Below, in pieces: positions 12,223 to 16,917 of a DNA stretch of 16,917 nucleotides (position 1 is the first letter of the stretch; each line of letters begins with the position of its first letter). Below the pieces are notes generated by a model. That model did no database searches and had not been told where the DNA came from. It was given only the letters and a program-made list of their open reading frames with translations. The stretch comes from Chloroflexota bacterium (lineage in GTDB: Bacteria > Chloroflexota > Anaerolineae > UBA7937 > B3-Chlor): positions 1-16,917 of the forward strand of contig JAUWYD010000003.1 of the NCBI GenBank assembly GCA_030616025.1, read 5' to 3'. Made by a program: the position numbers and the translations under genes.

Positions 12223-14127
12223 CTAGATGTCCAAGTTCCTGACGGCCTTGGCGTGCGTCTGGATAAAACGCTTACGCGGCGGGACAGCGGGCCCCATCAG
12301 CTTGTCGAACGTGCTGTCGGACCTGACCGCATCGTCCACGTCAACTCGCAACAGGGTTCTGGACTCCGGGTTCATCGTGGTCTCCCAGAGCTGCTCGGGG
12401 TTCATCTCTCCCAACCCCTTGTACCGCTGGATTTGGATCTTGGCCTTTCCCAGTTTCTTCAGCTGGCGCTCTTTCTCTTCCTCGCTGTACACGTAGTACT
12501 GCTTGGATCTGGCAGCGATCCGGTACAGTGGGGGTTGAGCGATATACAGGTGGCCGCTGGTGATCAGCGGTTCCATGTAGCGGAAGAAGAACGTAAGCAG
12601 CAGGGTGCGGATATGGGCGCCATCAACGTCCGCGTCAGTCATCACGATGATGTGATGGTAGCGTAGATTGTCTAGGTCAAAGCTGTCCTCGATCCCGGAG
12701 CCAAGAGCGCTGATAAGCGCCTCGATCTCTTTGTTGCTGAGGATCTTGTCTAGGCGAGCCTTCTCCACGTTGATAATCTTCCCGCGCAAAGGCAGAATGG
12801 CCTGGAAGCGCCGATCCCTACCTTGCTTCGCCGAGCCGCCCGCCGAGTCTCCCTCTACGATGTACAACTCGCACTTGGATGGATCTCGTTCGGAGCAGTC
12901 AGCCAGCTTACCGGGCAAGGTCATGCTTTCCAGCGCGCTCTTGCGCACTACCAGGTCCCGCGCCTTACGTGCGGCGGCTCGAGCCCGGGATGCCACAAGA
13001 CACTTCTCTACGATCCCCTTGGCAGCGCGGGGATCTTCCTCCATGAAGGTGGAGAGAGCGTCTGAGACCACCGACTCTACCAATCCCTTGACCTCGGCGT
13101 TGCCCAGCTTGGCCTTGGTCTGGCTCTCGAACTGAGGATCTGTCAACTTGACGCTGATGATAGCCGTCAGTCCCTCTCGCACGTCTTCGCCTGAGAAGTT
13201 GGGATCGCCCTCCTTCAGGAGGTTGTTCTTCCGTGCATAATCGTTGATGCTGCGGGTCAGGGCAGAGCGAAAGCCGGTAAGGTGAGTTCCCCCGTCAACG
13301 GTGTTGATGTTGTTCGCGAAGGCATGGATGGATTCGGCGTACACATCAGTGTACTGCAAGGCGGCCTCCACAACCGAGCCGTTCACTTCCTTTTCCACAT
13401 GGATCGGATCATGAAGGGCGTTCCTGTTCCAGTTCAGGCGCCGCACGAAAGATACTATGCCGCCCTCAAAGTAGTACGATCGTTCCTGGCCCGTCCGTTC
13501 GTCTTTGAAGATAATCGTTAGACCCCTCGTCAGGAAGGCCATCTCCCGAAACCGCTGGGCCAGTGGCGTGAACTTGTAGTCAAGTGTCTCGAAGATCTCC
13601 TTGTCGGCCAGAAAGGTGGTCTTGGTGCCTGTGCCCTTGACCTTCTTGCTCACCACCTTCACAGGAGCGATCGGCACACCGCGCTCGTAGCGCTGGAAGT
13701 ACTTCTTGCCGTCCCGCTTGACCTCCACCTCCAGCCACTCGGCCAAAGCGTTGACTGCGGAGACACCGACTCCGTGTAAGCCACTGGCCACCTTGTATCC
13801 CCCGCCCCCGAACTTGGCGCCTGAGTGGAGGACAGTATGTACCACCTCCAATGCGGACTTGCCCATCTGGGGATGTGGGTCCACAGGGATGCCACGGCCG
13901 TTGTCAACCACTGTCACGGTGGCGTCAGCGTGAATGCTAATCTGGATTTCATCACAGGCTTCAGCGAGCGCCTCGTCCACTGAGTTGTCGGTGACTTCGT
14001 AGATCAGGTGGTGCAAGCCGCGTACATCTGTGCTGCCCACGTACATGCCTGGGCGACGACGGACGGCCTCAAGACCCTCCAGAATCTCGATGTCAGAAGC
14101 CCCATAAGTCCGATCATCCTCTGCCAC
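12223..14127 (-). CDS. gyrB: DNA gyrase subunit B
   Basis: This 634-residue type IIA topoisomerase B subunit pairs with GyrA to introduce negative supercoils using ATP. The GHKL ATPase domain shows LIYEVTDNSVDEA (catalytic E44, N48), VDNGRGIPVD and GLHGVGVSAVNAL. The transducer domain follows. The TOPRIM region has YIVEGDSAGGSAKQGR (E425) and DADVDGAHIRTLLL, and the C-terminal part has QRYKGLGEMNPEQLW. The length is that of short GyrB proteins lacking the proteobacterial insert. ParE is the alternative, but the sequence reads as GyrB-like. The start is a GTG at 14127. AGGAGG lies 14 nt upstream with AAGGG nearer, so spacing is unusual but no better start exists. It is transcribed away from the exosortase gene. 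GyrA, RecF and DnaN are not nearby. Confidence 0.96.
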   Translation of the reverse strand: MAEDDRTYGASDIEILEGLEAVRRRPGMYVGSTDVRGLHHLIYEVTDNSVDEALAEACDEIQISIHADATVTVVDNGRGIPVDPHPQMGKSALEVVHTVLHSGAKFGGGGYKVASGLHGVGVSAVNALAEWLEVEVKRDGKKYFQRYERGVPIAPVKVVSKKVKGTGTKTTFLADKEIFETLDYKFTPLAQRFREMAFLTRGLTIIFKDERTGQERSYYFEGGIVSFVRRLNWNRNALHDPIHVEKEVNGSVVEAALQYTDVYAESIHAFANNINTVDGGTHLTGFRSALTRSINDYARKNNLLKEGDPNFSGEDVREGLTAIISVKLTDPQFESQTKAKLGNAEVKGLVESVVSDALSTFMEEDPRAAKGIVEKCLVASRARAAARKARDLVVRKSALESMTLPGKLADCSERDPSKCELYIVEGDSAGGSAKQGRDRRFQAILPLRGKIINVEKARLDKILSNKEIEALISALGSGIEDSFDLDNLRYHHIIVMTDADVDGAHIRTLLLTFFFRYMEPLITSGHLYIAQPPLYRIAARSKQYYVYSEEEKERQLKKLGKAKIQIQRYKGLGEMNPEQLWETTMNPESRTLLRVDVDDAVRSDSTFDKLMGPAVPPRKRFIQTHAKAVRNLDI

Positions 14128-14162
14128 TTGTTGACCCTTGACCTCCTTTGTTGTCTATTACT

Positions 14163-14191
14163 ATTCTACCACATTTCCAACAATTTGAAAA
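14163..14191 (-). promoter_or_regulatory. extended -10 promoter of gyrB
   Basis: On the minus strand TAGAAT (14168-14163) is preceded directly by TGG, an extended -10 context. A weak -35, TTTTCA (14191-14186), lies 17 bases upstream. Initiation near 14156 gives a leader of about 30 bases. Confidence 0.5.
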
Positions 14192-14370
14192 GCTGTGCAG
14201 CGGTCCCGTTGTCAGCCCATGGTGCCACACCTCGTGGCGTCAGCACCAATCCATACTATATGTTGTGCCTTGTGTCCGGAAGTGACGAAATGGGGCATCG
14301 GGGCGGAGACTTGCGTTGGGCCAGCAGAATGTACCCGCTGGTGGGCCTAGAGTGTGGGCTTGCGGCGAGG

Positions 14371-14408
14371 TTGACATTTCGCGTGTCCGAATGATATACT
14401 GATATACT
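14371..14408 (+). promoter_or_regulatory. promoter of the exosortase gene with tandem -10 elements
   Basis: TTGACA (14371-14376) is followed by 18 bases and TATACT (14395-14400). The octamer GATATACT is repeated in tandem at 14393-14400 and 14401-14408, creating a second possible -10. The gene starts 39 bases further on. Confidence 0.6.
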
Positions 14409-14447
14409 ATCGACAATTAGTGCAATAGGGTGTGAGGCTTGGTTGGA

Positions 14448-15281
14448 ATGAGGGTTCACGTACGAGACATCGTAGGAGGTGCGATCATCCTGGGTCTGCT
14501 CGCACTTCTATTCTCGTCCACTTTTGCCTGGTTGGTCTACAATTGGATCAACAACTCATACTACTCTCACGGTTTCTTGGTGCCGCTGATTTCCGCCTTC
14601 TTTCTGTGGCGCAGGAGGGACGCATTCGCACGACACAATCGTGAGTCCAATGCCTTGGGCCTGGTCGCGTTGGCGATCAGTCTGGTTGCCTTCTTGATAG
14701 CGCAAGTTTGGCAAGCCTATCACCTTTCCGCTCTTGCCCTAATCGTGCTTCTCGTTGGGCTCGCTCTCTATTTCCTGGGCGAGAGGGCCGCGCGACGTAT
14801 AGCGTTTCCTCTGGCCTTCTTGCTCTTCATGATTCCCATCCCGTTCATCAATCGGCTAAGCCCTGCCCTGGAATCGTTCACAGCCACGGCTTCGACCGGC
14901 GCCGTCGGTCTTCTGGGCATACCCTCCGTTAACCTCGGCTCTCAGATTGAGTTGCAGAATTCCAGCTTCGTAGTAGGTGCGGCCTGTAGCGGATTGAACT
15001 CGATGGTGGCTCTGGCGACTCTGGTGGTGGTATTCATTTACATCCTTGAGGGATCCAATCGCGCCAAGTTGGTCCTGTTGGGATTGGCGATCCCGATTGC
15101 CATCGTGGCCAACATCTTCCGCGTATCAGCGTTGCTTGTGATCGCCCATTTGTTTGGAGCTGAGGCCGGGATGAAGTATTTCCATGACTACTCCAGCCCC
15201 GTCCTATTCTTGTTGGCGTTTGCACTGTTGATCTTGGTGAGTAGGTTGGTGGGATGCTCAGAGATTCGGCGCGATATCTGA
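14448..15281 (+). CDS. exosortase / archaeosortase family protein
   Basis: This 277-residue polytopic membrane transpeptidase belongs to the exosortase family, which processes C-terminal sorting signals (PEP-CTERM and relatives) on exported proteins and co-occurs with exopolysaccharide genes. The catalytic triad is visible: C180 in GAACSGLNS, R225 in NIFRVSALL and H246 in KYFHDYSS. The early SHGFLVPLISAFFLWRRR signature and FMIPIP are also typical. About eight hydrophobic helices cover the chain. The ATG at 14448 has GAGG 10 nt upstream; an in-frame TTG at 14439 is possible. It overlaps the EpsI gene by 28 bases. No PEP-CTERM-like protein is encoded here, so its substrate lies elsewhere. The exact exosortase subtype is not assigned. 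Confidence 0.93.
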   Translation: MRVHVRDIVGGAIILGLLALLFSSTFAWLVYNWINNSYYSHGFLVPLISAFFLWRRRDAFARHNRESNALGLVALAISLVAFLIAQVWQAYHLSALALIVLLVGLALYFLGERAARRIAFPLAFLLFMIPIPFINRLSPALESFTATASTGAVGLLGIPSVNLGSQIELQNSSFVVGAACSGLNSMVALATLVVVFIYILEGSNRAKLVLLGLAIPIAIVANIFRVSALLVIAHLFGAEAGMKYFHDYSSPVLFLLAFALLILVSRLVGCSEIRRDI

Positions 15282-16003
15282 TTGTCGTCGTGCTTTTGCT
15301 ATCGGCTCTGGGAGCGTGGCTTATCATCTCTCAAGGGCTCGTTTCGCCACCCACTGAGTCTGTCACGGGTTCCTCTGAGATGTCGAATCCTGGTGTGGCT
15401 GACGGAGCTTCACATGTGGTAATCGTTGACGTTGAAGGCTGGTATCGCCGGACTTCATACGAGAGAGCTTTGGCCACAGCTGTGGATTTTACCCTTCGAG
15501 AGGATCTGTTCGATGGGATACCCAGGGTACTGGGCCGGTGGCAATCGAAGAGCGGAGATTCGCCGATGAGTCCGGCGGTTACTAAGTGGTACGACGACCC
15601 CGAGGTTGCCGTAACACGGGGATACAGTGATGACGACGGGAGTAGACTGTTCTTCTCCATCATTGGCAGCAGAGGTGGTAAGAGCTTTCACCTTTTTGAA
15701 CACACGGCGCTGACGTGCTATCCTGGCAGTGGGTGGCGAATTGCAGACGTAGGTCTGGAAAGTATAGAAATCGGCGATTCTTCAGTGAGCGTGCAGCGGG
15801 TTATCACCGAGAAGAATCAGCTGAGGCGAATCACTCTGTACTGGTATCTCTGGATCGACCCCGAGAGAGTACCCGAAAACGGTGTCCTTTCTGTGACGCT
15901 TCATGCCGATGTTGCGCAGTCCGACGAGGCGACGTTGGGAGCCCTGAAGGAGTTCTTCCGACTCCTGTTTCCTGCCGTGATGCCCTGGCGTCGGTTTGGA
16001 TAA
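15254..16003 (+). CDS. epsI: EpsI-domain protein, exosortase-associated
   Basis: This 249-residue protein has a single N-terminal membrane anchor (about 8-28) and an extracytoplasmic EpsI (methanolan biosynthesis EpsI) domain. Domain marks are IPRVLGRWQSK (89-99), YSDDDGSRLFFSIIGS, then SFHLFEHTALTCYPGSGW (144-161), corresponding to the family's S-H-x-PE-x-C-x-PGSGW stretch. The PE pair is replaced by FE and TAL follows. The C-terminal YWYLWIDPERVP segment also fits. EpsI proteins accompany exosortases, either fused or adjacent, and are thought to act with them at the membrane; the biochemical role is unresolved. The ATG at 15254 follows GGTGGG and overlaps the exosortase gene by 28 bases, implying coupled translation. 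Confidence 0.88.
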   Translation: MLRDSARYLIVVVLLLSALGAWLIISQGLVSPPTESVTGSSEMSNPGVADGASHVVIVDVEGWYRRTSYERALATAVDFTLREDLFDGIPRVLGRWQSKSGDSPMSPAVTKWYDDPEVAVTRGYSDDDGSRLFFSIIGSRGGKSFHLFEHTALTCYPGSGWRIADVGLESIEIGDSSVSVQRVITEKNQLRRITLYWYLWIDPERVPENGVLSVTLHADVAQSDEATLGALKEFFRLLFPAVMPWRRFG

Positions 16004-16149
16004 GTGCCTTCCTCGGGTTGCCTCTTGGGCCACTGGGCACGATGTCTCACGGTGACCCAGACACGGCTTCACGCTGCCAGGAGACAGCCTCTAGCGAGAA
16101 GGATTGTCGCTCTGAGCGGTGGCTCGCCCATCACAGTGCGTGAAACAGC

Positions 16150-16917
16150 ATGAATGGGGAAGTCTCCATTGTCAGGACGAAGGTCCTGTTGCCTGGAAAA
16201 CGGGCCGATTTGCTGCATCGTTCGAGGCTCGTAGATTTCATCCACGAACACATTGACCGCAAGCTTATCCTGATCTCCGCCGCGGCAGGGTACGGCAAGA
16301 CTTCGTTGTTGATCGATCATGCCCATGACACCGACTTGCCCGTCTGCTGGTATTCCCTCGACGAAGGGGATCGTGATCCAAGAGTCTTCCTGGAGTATCT
16401 TGTGGCCTCAATCGGTGAACGCTTTCCCCATTTCGGCGAGAAGACACTGGCCGCCTTGCAGGGAGGAATGCGGACCGAAGGCATGAGTTCCGTCGTGGGC
16501 ACCATGGTCAACGAGATATACGAGATCATCCCCGATTACTTCGCTCTGGTCATAGATGATTTCCACCTTGTTAGCGATTCCGACGAGGTCGCAACTCTGT
16601 TCGGCTTCCTGCTTCGCCGGGTGCCGGAGAACTGCCACATCATACTGGCCAGTAGGACAACAACCCCAGGGCTTCCCGTCATAGAACTGATGGCCCAGCA
16701 GCAGTTGGCGGGGCTGGGCAACGAGGATCTCAGGTTCACCGCCGAGGAGATCCAGAGGTTCCTGAGACAAAACCATAAACTGGATCTACCGCCCAAGGAG
16801 GCGGAGAGATTGGCTCGGCAATCCGAGGGGTGGATCATGGCGATCATCCTCGGCACGCATACCCTCTGGAAGGGGTTGCTGCGTACCATGGCGCGCGCCC
16901 GTGGGGATGATAGCCAG
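16150..16917 (+). CDS. MalT/LuxR-type LAL regulator, STAND NTPase (partial, runs off window)
   Basis: Only the first 256 residues are present. The N-terminus IVRTKVLLPGKR, the P-loop AAAGYGKTSLL (45-55) and the Walker B FALVIDDFHLV (131-141, D136/D137) identify the STAND ATPase domain of MalT-type large LuxR regulators. ILASRTTTPGLPV, LRFTAEEIQRFL and LARQSEGWIMAIILG add to this. Such proteins normally continue with TPR-like repeats and end in a LuxR helix-turn-helix; those parts lie beyond the window. The P-loop has AAAGYGKT where APAGFGKT is commonest, a mild variation. An in-frame TGA at 16141-16143, three codons upstream, fixes the ATG at 16150 as the start, although no ribosome site is obvious. 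It lies 146 bases after epsI and could control the exosortase pair or an unrelated regulon. Confidence 0.88.
   Translation, partial: MNGEVSIVRTKVLLPGKRADLLHRSRLVDFIHEHIDRKLILISAAAGYGKTSLLIDHAHDTDLPVCWYSLDEGDRDPRVFLEYLVASIGERFPHFGEKTLAALQGGMRTEGMSSVVGTMVNEIYEIIPDYFALVIDDFHLVSDSDEVATLFGFLLRRVPENCHIILASRTTTPGLPVIELMAQQQLAGLGNEDLRFTAEEIQRFLRQNHKLDLPPKEAERLARQSEGWIMAIILGTHTLWKGLLRTMARARGDDSQ

Larger units (their letters stand above)
14128..14447. other. divergent intergenic region, gyrB / exosortase
   Basis: About 320 bases separate gyrB (-) and the exosortase gene (+). The gyrB promoter is at the left and the exosortase promoter at the right. Between them lies a small stem-loop, GCCAC-ACCTC-GTGGC at 14223-14237. 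No gene is evident in the middle. Confidence 0.5.

Noticed and set aside
1..16917. CRISPR arrays, insertion sequences, transposases or phage genes
   Set aside because: No regularly spaced repeats, terminal inverted repeats or transposase/integrase motifs were seen on either strand.

Overview
The window looks like bacterial chromosome from an environmental, moderately GC-rich organism, probably a Chloroflexota (Anaerolineae-like) lineage. This is inferred only from gene content: a MalT-like LAL regulator, a GlmU-like sugar nucleotidyltransferase, a remnant of an SDH_sah-type protease beside a rhomboid, an M67 JAMM peptidase and frequent non-ATG starts. No rRNA or other decisive marker is present.

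Layout. A PCC/DUF296 gene (+) sits at the left edge. A minus-strand cytochrome c maturation pair follows, resB then ccsA with an 11-nt overlap. It is driven by a near-consensus sigma70-type promoter whose -35 lies inside a perfect inverted repeat. Next is a solitary, diverged SAM-methyltransferase (-). A compact minus-strand operon then runs from about 8.1 kb down to 4.5 kb: GlmU-like bifunctional enzyme (TTG start), CorC/HlyC-type DUF21-CBS membrane protein (apparent CTG start), cytidine deaminase, JAMM peptidase, then a stem-loop terminator. Upstream of it lie a hairpin-rich leader and a tRNA-Gln(TTG) with its own promoter.

The tRNA promoter and gene occupy the 3' end of a broken rhomboid gene. 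The rhomboid's 5' part is replaced by a short remnant resembling the N-terminus of the SDH_sah protease family, so this looks like a deletion scar. Further right, still on the minus strand, are a WecG/TagA/CpsF glycosyltransferase, ribose-5-phosphate isomerase B with a strong promoter, a non-coding interval with two strong hairpins, a small membrane protein with a possible PH-like tail, an MGMT-family protein and a full-length GyrB.

After a divergent intergenic region the strand switches to plus. An exosortase gene overlaps an EpsI-domain gene by 28 nt, and a MalT/LuxR-type (LAL) STAND regulator is cut by the window end.

Together the genes suggest cell-envelope and exopolysaccharide work (exosortase/EpsI, WecG, GlmU-like), haem attachment to exported cytochromes (ResB/CcsA), and housekeeping (gyrB, rpiB, cdd, tRNA-Gln). 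I see no CRISPR array, insertion sequence or prophage, and no clearly unprecedented multi-gene system. The most unusual items are the protease fusion scar, the CTG-start gene, the resB operator-like palindromes and the exosortase pair without a visible substrate.
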